Notes: generated by a model from the sequence alone, not told the origin. 59,341 nt of DNA from Desulfobacterales bacterium (GCA_016342285.1 JAEINQ010000045.1:1-59341), one strand, 5' to 3'; shown: positions 17,583-25,883, numbered from the stretch's first letter. Made by a program: numbers and translations.

Positions 17583-18362
17583 CTACCCGGTGGCCGCCTG
17601 GCACTGAAGCAACTGCCCCCGGGTGGTGATCACCATATTCTCAGCGGGAATGGACGCGCCCGATCCCTCCAGGGCCTTTTGCACGATAAAGGGCAATCCC
17701 GCACAGCAGGGCACTTCCATATAGACCGTGGTGATGCTCCGAATACCGGCGACCTTGAAGATTTCGGTGAACTTGTCGATATAGGACTGGGCATCGTCGA
17801 ATTTGGGGCAGCCCATCATCACCACCCGTCCCTGGATAAAATTCTTTTGGATCCCGGCGTAAGCCACGGCAGCGCAGTCGGCCAGCACAAGAAGATCGGC
17901 ACCTTTGAGAAAGGGTGCCTGGGGCGGCACCAGCCGAATCTGGACCGGCCAGTGGGACAGGGCCGAGTCCGCACCGGAAACCGGGGCCGGCCGGTTGGCC
18001 GCGTCGCAGGCTGTTTTGGGTACAAACATCTGCACCCCTGCCGATGGACAGACGCCGGCAGGACCAGGCCGAGGTCCGGCTACCGGAGTCGGCCCGTGCC
18101 CTTTTTCCTGGCCGTCCCGCTGGGCCAGGTGCTCTTCCACCGCCACCTCGTCAAAGTCTTCGGCTTCACGCTCCACGATGTGCAGGGCATCGTTGGGACA
18201 CTCGCCCAAACAGGCCCCCAGGCCATCACAGAGGTTTTCAGCAATGACGCGGACCTTTCCGTCCACGATTTTCAGAGAACCTTCGGCACAGGCCGGTACG
18301 CAAAGACCGCACCCGTCACAGCGCTCCTCGTCGATCTCGATGATTTTTCGCATGATTTTCAT
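17583..18362 (-). CDS. Diferredoxin-type Fe-S protein (nitrosative stress cluster)
   Basis: 259 residues from the ATG at 18362; a longer frame runs upstream through a tandem repeat and encodes only Thr/Asn/Ser/Asp runs, so it is rejected. N-terminal ferredoxin: CDGCGLCVPAC (about residues 15-25), then a second, looser set CDGLGACLGECP. After an acidic/Gly-Pro linker (about residues 85-125), the C-terminal half has DLLVLADCAAVAYAG, VVMMGCPKFDD and VPCCAGLPFIV, a conserved pattern of ferredoxins encoded next to hcp in deltaproteobacteria. Likely an electron-transfer partner of Hcp. It follows the HD-domain gene on the same strand and precedes nothing in-operon. Confidence 0.75.
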   Translation of the reverse strand: MKIMRKIIEIDEERCDGCGLCVPACAEGSLKIVDGKVRVIAENLCDGLGACLGECPNDALHIVEREAEDFDEVAVEEHLAQRDGQEKGHGPTPVAGPRPGPAGVCPSAGVQMFVPKTACDAANRPAPVSGADSALSHWPVQIRLVPPQAPFLKGADLLVLADCAAVAYAGIQKNFIQGRVVMMGCPKFDDAQSYIDKFTEIFKVAGIRSITTVYMEVPCCAGLPFIVQKALEGSGASIPAENMVITTRGQLLQCQAATG

Positions 18363-18366
18363 ATCA

Positions 18367-18490
18367 GGCACCGTTTGGTTGGTTGAATCGGTTTGATTGG
18401 TTTGGTTGGTTGAATCGGTTGTATTGGTTTGATTGGTTGAATCGGTTGAATTGGTTGAATCGGTTTGATTGGTTGAGTCAGTCGGATCGG
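18367..18490 (-). repeat. Tandem repeat between HD and ferredoxin genes
   Basis: About 120 bp of short degenerate units such as GGTTGAATCGGTTTGATT with about 5- and 10-11-base periodicity. In one minus-strand frame it would read as Thr/Asn/Ser/Asp/Gln runs, but it lies before the true ferredoxin start. Such arrays vary in length by slippage and could alter spacing or translation of the downstream gene. Confidence 0.75.
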
Positions 18491-18549
18491 TCTGATCGGC
18501 CCCGATCAGCGTCAAGAGGCCCTGGTGATCTAAAGTGGATGGCACCGGC

Positions 18550-19281
18550 TCATGGACCGAGCCAGACCGATCGGGCTTGCTCCGGGCCGCTTTGGGTCAG
18601 AAAAGCGCTTTCCAGGAGCCGTTCCAGCGATTCGGTTGACATGCCCCCGTTCTTTTTCTTGTCTTCCACGTTGACGATCAAATCCGCATCGTAGACCACC
18701 TTGAATTCCAGGGTTTCCTCATCCCGGGGATGATGATGGTGGCCAACGATGTCAGCCACCGTGTCGATGAGTCCGGGTTGGGCGCACAGCCGGGTTAGAA
18801 TCTCCCGGGCGATGGGGGGGCCTTCCAGTTCCTGGTATTTGGCGGCCGTGGATCCGTGGCGTCGCTCGGCTTCGTGAATGCCAATGTCGTGGAGATAGGC
18901 GGCCGACAGGATCACGGCCAGATTTCCCCGCTCCTTTTTGCCGATCCGCTCGGCATATCGTGCCACGCGGGTGGCATGGCTGATCCGTTTGAAGTCGGTT
19001 TTGAAATACCGTTTCATCTCGATGGCCACCCGGTCCTTGAGCAGGTTTTCCTTTTCCGCCAGCAATTCCGGGGGCAGGGTCCCTAAGCACTGTTCGGCAT
19101 ACTGGCAGTAGGCGGCACAGCCGAAATCCATCTCCGGATTGACAAAGCGGTGGCCGCAGTGGCCGCAACGCCTGGCCGGATCATCTTTGAAAAATTCCAC
19201 AGGCCGCCCGCATTGGGGGCACCGGGCCTCGAAAATGGCCCCTGGCTTCCAGTACTGGGTATCTTGTCCCGGACATTTCAT
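18550..19281 (-). CDS. HD-domain phosphohydrolase with N-terminal zinc ribbons
   Basis: 243 residues, GGAGGAAG before the ATG. Residues 1-65 hold two or more Cys pairs: CPQCGRP (about 21-27), CGHCGHRF (39-46) and CAAYCQYAEQC (55-65). Residues 85-215 are an HD domain: HATRVARYAERIG, the metal-binding AAYLHDIGIHEA (HD at about 131-132), IVGHHHHPRDEET and VVYDADLIVN. HD proteins hydrolyse phosphate esters of nucleotides or cyclic nucleotides; the substrate here is unknown. First gene of a two-gene unit with the ferredoxin protein; hcp and the HcpR-like regulator lie next, suggesting a shared nitrosative-stress response. A similar HD protein accompanies hcp in several sulfate reducers. Confidence 0.8.
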   Translation of the reverse strand: MKCPGQDTQYWKPGAIFEARCPQCGRPVEFFKDDPARRCGHCGHRFVNPEMDFGCAAYCQYAEQCLGTLPPELLAEKENLLKDRVAIEMKRYFKTDFKRISHATRVARYAERIGKKERGNLAVILSAAYLHDIGIHEAERRHGSTAAKYQELEGPPIAREILTRLCAQPGLIDTVADIVGHHHHPRDEETLEFKVVYDADLIVNVEDKKKNGGMSTESLERLLESAFLTQSGPEQARSVWLGP

Positions 19282-19673
19282 GGTCGCTTCCTCCGCGGTT
19301 TATAATCTGAACCCTGAGTTCAGTTTGGGTCAAATCACCCCTGATACAGATCTTCTATGTTGATGGTAGAGCCATTTTTTACCACAAAGTTAATCCGTGG
19401 AAAGTCAAGGGTCAATTTTGGGGTATGTTAGGCCCAAAAACCATGTCAGGCCCGTACATGGATTAACTGTAAAAAGGCATTCAATGACGTTATCATCTGT
19501 TCTTTGACAAATCGGCAGAACCTGCACTCTTGGAACCAGTCCTGTTATGATACGGGCTCTGGAACGGGAACACAAAGGCACGAAGCAACAATTCGTATGC
19601 GCAATCGGCCATTCTCGTTCTTTGTGTCCTTTGTGCCTTTGTGGTTTGCCCAACCCGCGTCATGCTGCCGGCA
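19282..19673. other. Intergenic between hcp and the HD gene
   Basis: Promoter region for the HD gene is expected here, but no clear full palindrome like the one upstream of hcp is seen (GGGTCAAAT at 19327 could be one half-site). The part nearest hcp is an R6 repeat. Confidence 0.4.
19569..19652. repeat. R6 repeat (inverted pair)
   Basis: GAACACAAAGGCACGAAGCA at the left and its inverse TTTGTGCCTTTGTGG at the right flank about 50 bases. Single ends of the same kind occur at 27727 and 44970. Non-coding. Confidence 0.6.
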
Positions 19674-21290
19674 TTATCCGAGGATCGCCGCCAGGTCCTC
19701 GTCCGGCGTTCCGATCGGCATGATGTTGAAGTTTTTCACCAGCACGTCGAGCACGTTGGGCGTGATGAACGCCGGCAGCGTCGGCCCCAGTCGAATGTCG
19801 CGAATGCCCAGGTGAAGCAAAGAGAGCAGGATCACGCAGGCCTTTTGCTCGTACCAGGACAGGATCATGGAAAGGGGCAGGTCGTTGACGCCACAGTCAA
19901 AGGCGCCGGCCAGGGCCACGGCGATCTGGATGGCCGAATAAGCGTCGTTGCACTGGCCCACGTCCAGAAGCCGGGGAATGCCGCCGATGTCTCCCAGGTC
20001 CTTGTCAAAGAAACGGAACTTGCCGCAGGCCAGAGTCAGCACCACGCAGTCCGACGGTATCTTTTCCACCAGTTCGGTGTAATAGTTCCGGCCGGGCTTG
20101 GCTCCGTCGCAGCCGCCCACCAGAAAGAAGTGGCGAATCGCTTTGCTCTTGACCGCTTCGATCACCTGACCGGCGACCCCGAGTACGGCATTGCGGGCAA
20201 AACCGACCATGACCGATTTTCCCGCCACATCTTCGGCAAAGCCCGGCAATTCCAGCGCCTTTTCAATGGCCGGAGAAAAATCCTTGTCGGCGATGTGGGT
20301 CAATCCCGGCCAGCCGACCAGTCCGGTGGTGAAGATATGGTCGCGATAGGTTTCCCGGGGTTTTTGAATGCAGTTGGTGGTCATGACGATGGCGCCGGGA
20401 AAGGCGTCGAACTCCTTGGCCTGGTTCTGCCAGGCCGTTCCGTAATGGCCGTAAAAATGAGCATGTTTCTTGAGTTCGGGATATCCGTGGCAGGGAAGCA
20501 TTTCCCCGTGGGTGTAAACATTGATCCCCTTTCCCTCGGTCTGGACAAGGATCATTTCCAGGTCTTTCAGGTCATGGCCGGAAACCAGAATCGCTTTGCC
20601 CTTTTTGGCTCCCAGAGGGACCGAGGTGGGCACCGGGTGGCCGTAGGTGCCGGTGTTTGCGGCATCAAGCAGTTCCATGGCCCGCAGGTTCACCTCGCCG
20701 CACTTTAAGGCCAGGCCCACCAGATCGTCGACTGTCGGGTTCGGGATCAATGTGGCAGCCATGGCTTCATGAATGAAGGCGTAGACCGCATCGTCTTCCT
20801 GGCCCAGGATACGGGCATGGTCGGCATAGGCCGCAAGGCCCTTTAACCCGTAAACCAGCAGTTCACGCAAGGACAGGATGTCCGGATTCACCGTGGGATC
20901 GGATTTGACGCCCACGGCCTGGCCCTGGGCCACGAGACCGGCCAGGGTCGCTTCCGGCACAAAGGTGGCCGGCCCATGAGTCACCTGGACCGCGCCGACT
21001 TTTTCCTTTAGGGTCTCCCGGTATTGGACAGCCTCTTTTATCATGGCCACGAAACGATCGGGATCGAAGTCGACATTGGTCAGGGTGGAAAAAATCGCTT
21101 CACAGGTAAACCGGTTGACTTGGGGCTCCACAATGCCGGATTTTCGGGCGGCCACGGCATATTCGCTAAGCCCCTTCACCGCATAGATTAAAAGGTCTTG
21201 AAGGGATGCGACCTCCTCGTTTTTTCCGCATACACCGATCTTGGTGCACCCTTCGCCCTTTGCCGTCTGCTCGCATTGAAAACAAAACAT
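19674..21290 (-). CDS. hcp: Hybrid cluster protein / hydroxylamine reductase
   Basis: 538 residues; ATG at 21290 follows AAGGAGGACACC, better than an upstream start that adds nine residues. Hcp reduces nitric oxide and hydroxylamine and protects anaerobes from nitrosative stress. N-terminal Cys set MFCFQCEQTAKGEGC then GVCGK (C3, C6, C15, C21) holds the standard cubane cluster. Hybrid-cluster ligands are in VSGHDLKDLEMIL (His), GEMLPCHGYPELKKHAHF (Cys/His), VLTLACGKFRF, LDVGQCNDAYSAI and the late Glu region. Length matches the short (anaerobe) class. Divergent from the Crp/Fnr-type regulator, with a palindromic box between. Confidence 0.97.
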   Translation of the reverse strand: MFCFQCEQTAKGEGCTKIGVCGKNEEVASLQDLLIYAVKGLSEYAVAARKSGIVEPQVNRFTCEAIFSTLTNVDFDPDRFVAMIKEAVQYRETLKEKVGAVQVTHGPATFVPEATLAGLVAQGQAVGVKSDPTVNPDILSLRELLVYGLKGLAAYADHARILGQEDDAVYAFIHEAMAATLIPNPTVDDLVGLALKCGEVNLRAMELLDAANTGTYGHPVPTSVPLGAKKGKAILVSGHDLKDLEMILVQTEGKGINVYTHGEMLPCHGYPELKKHAHFYGHYGTAWQNQAKEFDAFPGAIVMTTNCIQKPRETYRDHIFTTGLVGWPGLTHIADKDFSPAIEKALELPGFAEDVAGKSVMVGFARNAVLGVAGQVIEAVKSKAIRHFFLVGGCDGAKPGRNYYTELVEKIPSDCVVLTLACGKFRFFDKDLGDIGGIPRLLDVGQCNDAYSAIQIAVALAGAFDCGVNDLPLSMILSWYEQKACVILLSLLHLGIRDIRLGPTLPAFITPNVLDVLVKNFNIMPIGTPDEDLAAILG

Positions 21291-21385
21291 GGTGTCCTCC
21301 TTGTGCAGGCTAATCATTGATGGGTTTGCTGCAAGTGTTGGCTGGTTATTGTAGGACCAATTTACCGCATCCTTTCCGTCGTTAC

Positions 21386-21401
21386 CTTGACTTAGGTCAA
21401 G
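21386..21401. promoter_or_regulatory. Palindromic Fnr/HcpR-type operator
   Basis: CTTGACTTAGGTCAAG is an almost perfect palindrome (TTGAC-N4-GTCAA), the half-site layout of Crp/Fnr family regulators. It lies midway between the divergent hcp (start 21290) and regulator gene (start 21492), about 95 bases from each. Best candidate for the adjacent regulator's binding site, activating hcp and possibly controlling its own gene. Confidence 0.7.
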
Positions 21402-21491
21402 AACCGATGATAATTTCCCTTAAAATGAAAAAAACAGGCCCTCGCTATTTCATGTGGGGGCCAGGAGGGTGTCGGTAACAATTTTACCCAC

Positions 21492-22184
21492 ATGAAACAG
21501 CAAAGAGCCCAAAAGCAGAATACCGCCGACCTTCTTGGCCAGACCCCGCTCTTTGCCGGCCTTCCCGAAGACCAGCTCGGCGTTATCGCAGCCATTGCCG
21601 TTGAAAAAAAACTGTCCCGCGGAGAGACCGCCTTTTCGGAAGGAGATCCGGGCAACGGTTTTTATGTGGTGGCATCGGGGACGATAAAAATTTATAAAGT
21701 CTCTTCGGAGGGCAAGGAGCAGATCCTTCACATCTTCGGCGTCGGGGAACCCTTTGGCGAAGTACCGGTCTTTTCCGGCCAGCGCTTTCCGGCCAATGCC
21801 CAGGCCATTGCCCCGAGCCGGCTGCTCTTTTTCCCCCGGGATCGTTTCGTGGCGCTGGTTGCAAAAAACCCGTCGCTGGCCCTGAACATGCTGGCGGTCC
21901 TCTCCATGAGGCTGCGCCAATTCACCAATCAGATCGAAAATCTCTCCCTCAAAGAGGTCCCGGCACGACTGGCCGCCTACCTGATCTATCTTTCCGGCGA
22001 ACAGGAAAGCCCGAAGGAGGTGTCACTGGTCATATCCAAGGGGCAGTTGGCCAGCCTGTTGGGAACGATTCCGGAAACGCTGTCGCGGATTTTTACAAAA
22101 ATGACCAACCAGAATCTGATCCGCGTAAGGGGGCGGAAGATCGAACTGATCGACCGGAATGCCCTGGAAGAACTGGCCGAGTGA
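21492..22184 (+). CDS. hcpR: Crp/Fnr-family regulator, HcpR-like
   Basis: 230 residues. N-terminal sensor roll: LLGQTPLFAGLPEDQL, GETAFSEGDPGNGFYVVASG, FGVGEPFGEVPVFSGQ, then the long dimer helix (LNMLAVLSMRLRQFTNQIENL). C-terminal helix-turn-helix: SKGQLASLLGTIPETLSRIF with recognition helix PETLSRIFTKM. No N-terminal Fnr-type Cys cluster is present, consistent with HcpR proteins, which are reported to sense NO in other anaerobes. The name rests on divergence from hcp and the palindrome between them. The first two or so residues are uncertain, as there is no clear ribosome site. Confidence 0.85.
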   Translation: MKQQRAQKQNTADLLGQTPLFAGLPEDQLGVIAAIAVEKKLSRGETAFSEGDPGNGFYVVASGTIKIYKVSSEGKEQILHIFGVGEPFGEVPVFSGQRFPANAQAIAPSRLLFFPRDRFVALVAKNPSLALNMLAVLSMRLRQFTNQIENLSLKEVPARLAAYLIYLSGEQESPKEVSLVISKGQLASLLGTIPETLSRIFTKMTNQNLIRVRGRKIELIDRNALEELAE

Positions 22185-22255
22185 GGCCATACAGGCAAAG
22201 CGATTGGCCTCAAATGCAAGGAAAACTATTCAGAGGGGCAAGGGGAAGAAGAGCA

Positions 22256-22288
22256 TGGCGCCCGACATGGGGAAGGTGTCGGGCGCCA
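22256..22288. terminator. Strong hairpin between convergent genes
   Basis: TGGCGCCCGACA (22256-22267) pairs perfectly with TGTCGGGCGCCA (22277-22288) around a 9-base loop. It lies between the 3' ends of the regulator and the rubrerythrin-like gene. No T-run follows, so termination could need Rho, or it could protect the mRNA ends. Confidence 0.55.
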
Positions 22289-22324
22289 AGCTGTAAAGCG
22301 AGAAGAGATACAGCAAAATCCAGT

Positions 22325-22798
22325 CTATTTGAGTGCCACCAGTTCCTTGCTCAGGAGTCGAATGTGCCCCATCTCCTCCTTGATAACGCCGTCGAGCCGG
22401 TCCTTGCCGAGTTTTTCCGGCACCGCCTCTTTCATGCCTAAATAAAAAACGATGGAATCCTTTTCAGCCTCAATGGCTGCTTTGAGGATCTCTTTCATGG
22501 ACGATGTATCGATCTCTTTTTCGAAAAAGACCCGCGTGTCGACAAGGGCTTTGAGATAGGCCACGGAATCCCCTTCAGGATCGAAAACCGTGGCCGCTTT
22601 TTCCCCGGCGGCGAGTTCCTTGCGCATGGCGGCAAATGTCTTTTCGTGGTCGTCTTCCATGGCGGCAAGCCGGGTCAGCATCGCCTTGCCGGCGTCATCG
22701 CCAATCCCTTCGGCGGCCTTGCGGTAAAAGGCGGCGCCGTTTCTCTCAAGCTGGCCGGCCATTTCAAAAATCTCGTCTGCGCTGAAATCGTAACTCAT
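22325..22798 (-). CDS. Rubrerythrin-like ferritin-domain protein
   Basis: 157 residues, cytosolic, one four-helix bundle. Diiron ligands appear as paired ExxH-type sites: QLERNGAAFYRKAAE (Glu, helix 1), MEDDHEKTFAAM (E-x2-H, helix 2), IEAEKDSIVFYLGM (Glu, helix 3) and IKEEMGHIRLLSKEL (E-x2-H, helix 4). There is no C-terminal rubredoxin domain, unlike classical rubrerythrin. Such proteins reduce peroxide or store/oxidise iron in anaerobes. Convergent with the HcpR-like regulator; together with hcp it fits an oxidative/nitrosative stress block. Confidence 0.85.
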   Translation of the reverse strand: MSYDFSADEIFEMAGQLERNGAAFYRKAAEGIGDDAGKAMLTRLAAMEDDHEKTFAAMRKELAAGEKAATVFDPEGDSVAYLKALVDTRVFFEKEIDTSSMKEILKAAIEAEKDSIVFYLGMKEAVPEKLGKDRLDGVIKEEMGHIRLLSKELVALK

Positions 22799-23082
22799 TT
22801 GCCTGATCCTTTCTCCCTTGGTCGATTCGCACGGATTCTGAAAACATCGGCTCTACGGTTCCGACGTTTCAATTTGATACCAACTGACCGAGAATATAAC
22901 TGCTGGGCATGGACTTGTAAAGGGCGGGCTCGGTCGGCCGGTCAAATCGCTCCATGTCAGCGCGTGGCGGATTCAATCCGATTATCCAGGGCCATACGGA
23001 CCTTAAGGGTTCCGCCATGAAGCCCCCAACGTACTGATTTGAGGACATTACCACTCGGCCCAACATTCGGGCGGATAATTCT

Positions 23083-23335
23083 GGCATTAAACCACCACTT
23101 CAAGTGGTGGACCGGAAGAGGTTCTACCGTCCCGGCGAGGACAACTACCGTGAATTTTAAATGTCCAATACTCAATATCCAATGCCCAAGTGTGGAATCG
23201 CAACGCTCTGCCAATTTATTAAAAAGCTAAAATGACAGAATGCCTTCCTTGAACATTGAGAATTGGATATTGGACATTAAGCCCTCCTAAGGAGGGCCGC
23301 CTGAGGCCACCCGCTCTGCGGGTGGAGGCTCACTG
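23083..23335 (+). repeat. R3 double-hairpin repeat interrupted by R4
   Basis: Starts TCTGGCATTAAACCACCACT. Hairpin CCACCAC-TTCAA-GTGGTGG at 23092-23110, linker GGTTCTACCGTCCCGGCGAG, then the R4 insertion, a GCCCTCC/GGAGGGC hairpin (23281-23297) and the second hairpin CCACCCG-CTCTG-CGGGTGG (23307-23325). Compared with 15103-15209, both arms are kept and about 145 bp have been added between them. Confidence 0.65.
23157..23280 (-). repeat. R4 inverted-repeat element
   Basis: 124 bp with ends TTAAATGTCCAATA and, inverted, TTAATGTCCAATAT. On the minus strand its interior (TTCAAGGAAGGCATTCTGTC, later ATTGGCAGAGCGTTGCGATT) matches 43301-43413. Non-coding, miniature-transposon-like. Confidence 0.6.
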
Positions 23336-23347
23336 TTCGGTGTCACC

Positions 23348-23554
23348 CTATGATTTCAGCCGGCATTCCTTGTCCCACTCCGGGCAGGCCTCGGCCACGG
23401 GCGTTTCGTACTTGAGCATGCACTCACTGCATTCCAGATGGACGTTGGGGGCGTCTCCGAACCGTTCTTTAATCTCCTCGGCGGAAAGATGGGCAACGGC
23501 ACTGCACCCGCACTGGGGACAACTGGTCTGGATTCGATACTTGCGGCTGCTCAT
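23348..23554 (-). CDS. Small zinc-ribbon protein
   Basis: 68 residues with a near-perfect ribosome site (AAAGGAGGTAACC before ATG). Two CxxC pairs, SCPQCGC (about residues 11-17) and LECSECML (40-47), make a zinc ribbon; two more Cys (CPEW, CRL) lie near the C-terminus. No family name recognised. The fumarase gene is downstream on the same strand 50 bases further from the viewpoint of the opposite end, so the small gene is the last of that minus-strand group. Confidence 0.6.
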   Translation of the reverse strand: MSSRKYRIQTSCPQCGCSAVAHLSAEEIKERFGDAPNVHLECSECMLKYETPVAEACPEWDKECRLKS

Positions 23555-23606
23555 GGTTACCTCCTTTGGGTTGTTTATGTAAAATCAAAGTTCTACCGGT
23601 TCCGGC

Positions 23607-24989
23607 TCACCGGTCGGTGGGCGGACCGAGCAGTTCGTCGAGGGTCGCCGCGTTCAGCACACCGTCTTCCAACGCCACCTCCCGTACGGTCTTACCGGTG
23701 TCTAAGGCCTTTTTGGACAGGGCCGCGGCCCCATCGTAGCCGAGCCTCGGCACCAGGCCGGTGGCCATGGCCAGACTCTTTTCAATGAAGCCGCTGCAGG
23801 TCTTGGGGTTGGCCGTAACGCCGGCGATGCAACGGTCGGCAAACACACCTGCCGCCGAGGCCAGAAGCGATATGGACTGAAGCAGGTTGTGGGCCATCAC
23901 CGGCAGCATGACGTTGAGCTCAAAACTGCCCGACTGTCCGGCCACCGTAACGACCGCATCGTTACCCACAACCTGGGCCGCCACCTGAAGCACCACTTCG
24001 GGAATCACCGGATTGACTTTTCCCGGCATGATGGAGGAACCGGGTTGCAAGGACGGAAGGGTGATTTCGCCGAGACCGCTTCGGGGCCCCGAAGCCAGCC
24101 ATCGGATGTCGTTGGCGATTTTGACCAGGCTCACGGCAATGGTCTTGAGTGCGCCACTGGTTTCCACAACCGCGTCCTGGGCCGCCTGGGCACTGAAATG
24201 GTTGACAGCTTCAACCAATGGAATTCCGGTGCGACGGGCCATGAGGGCAATGGTGCGGGAGGCGAAATCCCCATGGGTGTTGATGCCGGTCCCCACGGCC
24301 GTGCCGCCCAGGGCCAGTTCCCACAGCCGTGGCCCCACCGCTTCAAGCCGTTCCAGGCCCAGGGCGACCTGCCGGGCATATCCGGAAAACTCCTGGCCCA
24401 GGGTCATGGGGACAGCGTCCTGAAGGTGGGTCCGGCCAAGTTTCCCAACGTCGGCAAAGGCGTCGGCTTTTTCGTTCAGGGCGGCCTGGAGCCGGGCCAG
24501 CGCTGGCACCAGGCGGTTGCGGATCGAGTCCAGGGCCGCCACGTGGATGGTCGTGGGGATCACGTCGTTGCTGGACTGGCCCAGGTTGACATGATCGTTG
24601 GGATGGACCGGCGACTTCCCCCCCCTTTGGCCGGTCAGCATTTCGTTGGCCCGCGAGGCAATCACCTCGTTCATGTTCATGTTGGTCGAGGTTCCCGAGC
24701 CGGTCTGAAAAACATCCACCACGAACTGATTCGCCAATCGGCCCGCCATCACCTCGTCGGCGGCCCGGATGATGGCATCGGCCAGCGCACCGTCCAAAAG
24801 ACCCAGTTCCCCGTTAACCTGTGCGGCACACCGTTTGACCAGGGCCAAAGACGTGATAAACACGTCGGGGAAGACCAGTCCGCTGATGGCAAAGTTCTCC
24901 ACGGCCCGCTGGGTCTGGGCACCGTAGTGGGCGTTCAAGGGGACCCTGACGCTCCCCATGGTATCTTTTTCCTCTCTAACGTCCTTCAT
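23607..24989 (-). CDS. fumC: Class II fumarate hydratase
   Basis: 460 residues, Fe-independent homotetrameric fumarase interconverting fumarate and malate in the TCA cycle. Conserved blocks: HYGAQTQRAVENF, FQTGSGTSTNMNMNEV (fumarase region 1), HVNLGQSSNDVIPT, GRTHLQDAVPMTLGQEFSGY, GGTAVGTG and the family signature GSSIMPGKVNPVIPEV (about residues 320-335, active-site loop). Normal length. AAGGTGAG lies before the ATG. The korB and korA genes are immediately upstream on the same strand, suggesting a carbon-metabolism operon korA-korB-fumC. Confidence 0.97.
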   Translation of the reverse strand: MKDVREEKDTMGSVRVPLNAHYGAQTQRAVENFAISGLVFPDVFITSLALVKRCAAQVNGELGLLDGALADAIIRAADEVMAGRLANQFVVDVFQTGSGTSTNMNMNEVIASRANEMLTGQRGGKSPVHPNDHVNLGQSSNDVIPTTIHVAALDSIRNRLVPALARLQAALNEKADAFADVGKLGRTHLQDAVPMTLGQEFSGYARQVALGLERLEAVGPRLWELALGGTAVGTGINTHGDFASRTIALMARRTGIPLVEAVNHFSAQAAQDAVVETSGALKTIAVSLVKIANDIRWLASGPRSGLGEITLPSLQPGSSIMPGKVNPVIPEVVLQVAAQVVGNDAVVTVAGQSGSFELNVMLPVMAHNLLQSISLLASAAGVFADRCIAGVTANPKTCSGFIEKSLAMATGLVPRLGYDGAAALSKKALDTGKTVREVALEDGVLNAATLDELLGPPTDR

Positions 24990-25028
24990 CGACTCACCTT
25001 TTCGCGACCACTGCGCCGGTCCGATCCG

Positions 25029-25883
25029 TTACGAATCCAACACCGCCTGCAGGCGACCGGCATCGTAATGGCGATCCACCAGGGGGGGGGCTGCCAGGCC
25101 GGGCATCCGGTCCATGAAGGTCGGTTTTTCCTCCTGGTAGAAGATGCCGATGGGCAGGCGGTCGCCGGTCTGCTCGGCCAGGGTCAGGGCCCGTTGTCGA
25201 TCGTCCGGTGCCCGTTCCTGCAGTGGGTCCAGTCGCTCAACGCGGTCTTTGTACCAAACGAAGGTGTTGATTTTGTTAAACGACACGCAGGGCTGAAAGA
25301 TATCGATGAGGCTGAACCCGCGGTGCTCGATGCCGGCCTGGATCAGATGGCTCAGGTGCTCCCGGTCGCCGGAAAAACCGCGGGCCACAAATCCGCAGCC
25401 CAGGGTCAGGGCCACGGCCAGAGGGTTGAAGGGATCGCTGGTCACCCCGTGATGCTGAATCCGCGTCACCATTCCCACGGTTGAGGTGGGCGAGGCCTGC
25501 CCCTTGGTCAGGCCGTAAACACCGTTGTTGTGGACCAGCAGGGTCAGGTCCACGTTGCGGCGAATGGCGTGAATAAAATGGTTGCCCCCTTCGCCGTAGC
25601 AGTCGCCGTCGCCACTGTTGACGATAATGGTCAGGTCCCGGTTGGCCAGCTTGGCCCCGGTGGCCGCGGGCAGTGCTCTTCCGTGCAGGCTGTGGAAGGT
25701 GTTGCATCGAAGAAAATGGGGGGTCTTGGCAGCCTGGCCGATTCCGGAGACCATCAGAACGCCGTGGGGGGCAATGTTCAGGGAGGCCAAGGCGTCTTTC
25801 ATGGCCTCCAGAATACCGAAATTGCCGCATCCCGGACACCACTCGCTGTCAAAGTCTGATTCATACCTGTCACGGGTATCCAT
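25029..25883 (-). CDS. korB: 2-oxoacid:ferredoxin oxidoreductase, beta subunit
   Basis: 284 residues, AAGGAGGTCCC before ATG. Thiamine-diphosphate-binding subunit; with the alpha subunit it interconverts 2-oxoacids (probably 2-oxoglutarate) and acyl-CoA plus CO2 using ferredoxin. CPGCGNFGILEAM (about residues 17-29) provides a Cys pair; the TPP/Mg motif is GDGDCYGEGGNHFIHAIRRN (about 111-130), followed by NNGVYGLTKGQASPTS. A later Cys (FQPCVSFN) supplies a further cluster ligand. The C-terminal Gly/Pro region fits the 280-290-residue Kor/Oor type rather than pyruvate enzymes. Between korA and fumC on the minus strand. Confidence 0.92.
   Translation of the reverse strand: MDTRDRYESDFDSEWCPGCGNFGILEAMKDALASLNIAPHGVLMVSGIGQAAKTPHFLRCNTFHSLHGRALPAATGAKLANRDLTIIVNSGDGDCYGEGGNHFIHAIRRNVDLTLLVHNNGVYGLTKGQASPTSTVGMVTRIQHHGVTSDPFNPLAVALTLGCGFVARGFSGDREHLSHLIQAGIEHRGFSLIDIFQPCVSFNKINTFVWYKDRVERLDPLQERAPDDRQRALTLAEQTGDRLPIGIFYQEEKPTFMDRMPGLAAPPLVDRHYDAGRLQAVLDS

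Larger units (their letters stand above)
22799..23347. other. Intergenic, repeat-filled
   Basis: No gene is supported. From 23083 on it is occupied by the R3 double hairpin with an R4 element between its arms. The first 280 bases hold nothing recognisable beyond the leader of the ferritin gene. Confidence 0.5.

Noticed and set aside
18367..18490. Possible CRISPR array
   Set aside because: Units are far too short and contiguous, with no spacers of constant length and no cas genes.
18363..18545. N-terminal extension of the ferredoxin protein with Thr/Asn/Ser/Asp runs
   Set aside because: It is encoded by a tandem repeat and lacks a start signal; the ATG at 18362 gives a normal ferredoxin N-terminus.
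19641..20708. 355-residue open frame on the plus strand
   Set aside because: Antisense to hcp, which is unambiguous.
23889..25484. 531-residue open frame on the plus strand
   Set aside because: Antisense to fumC and korB, both with strong family motifs and ribosome sites.
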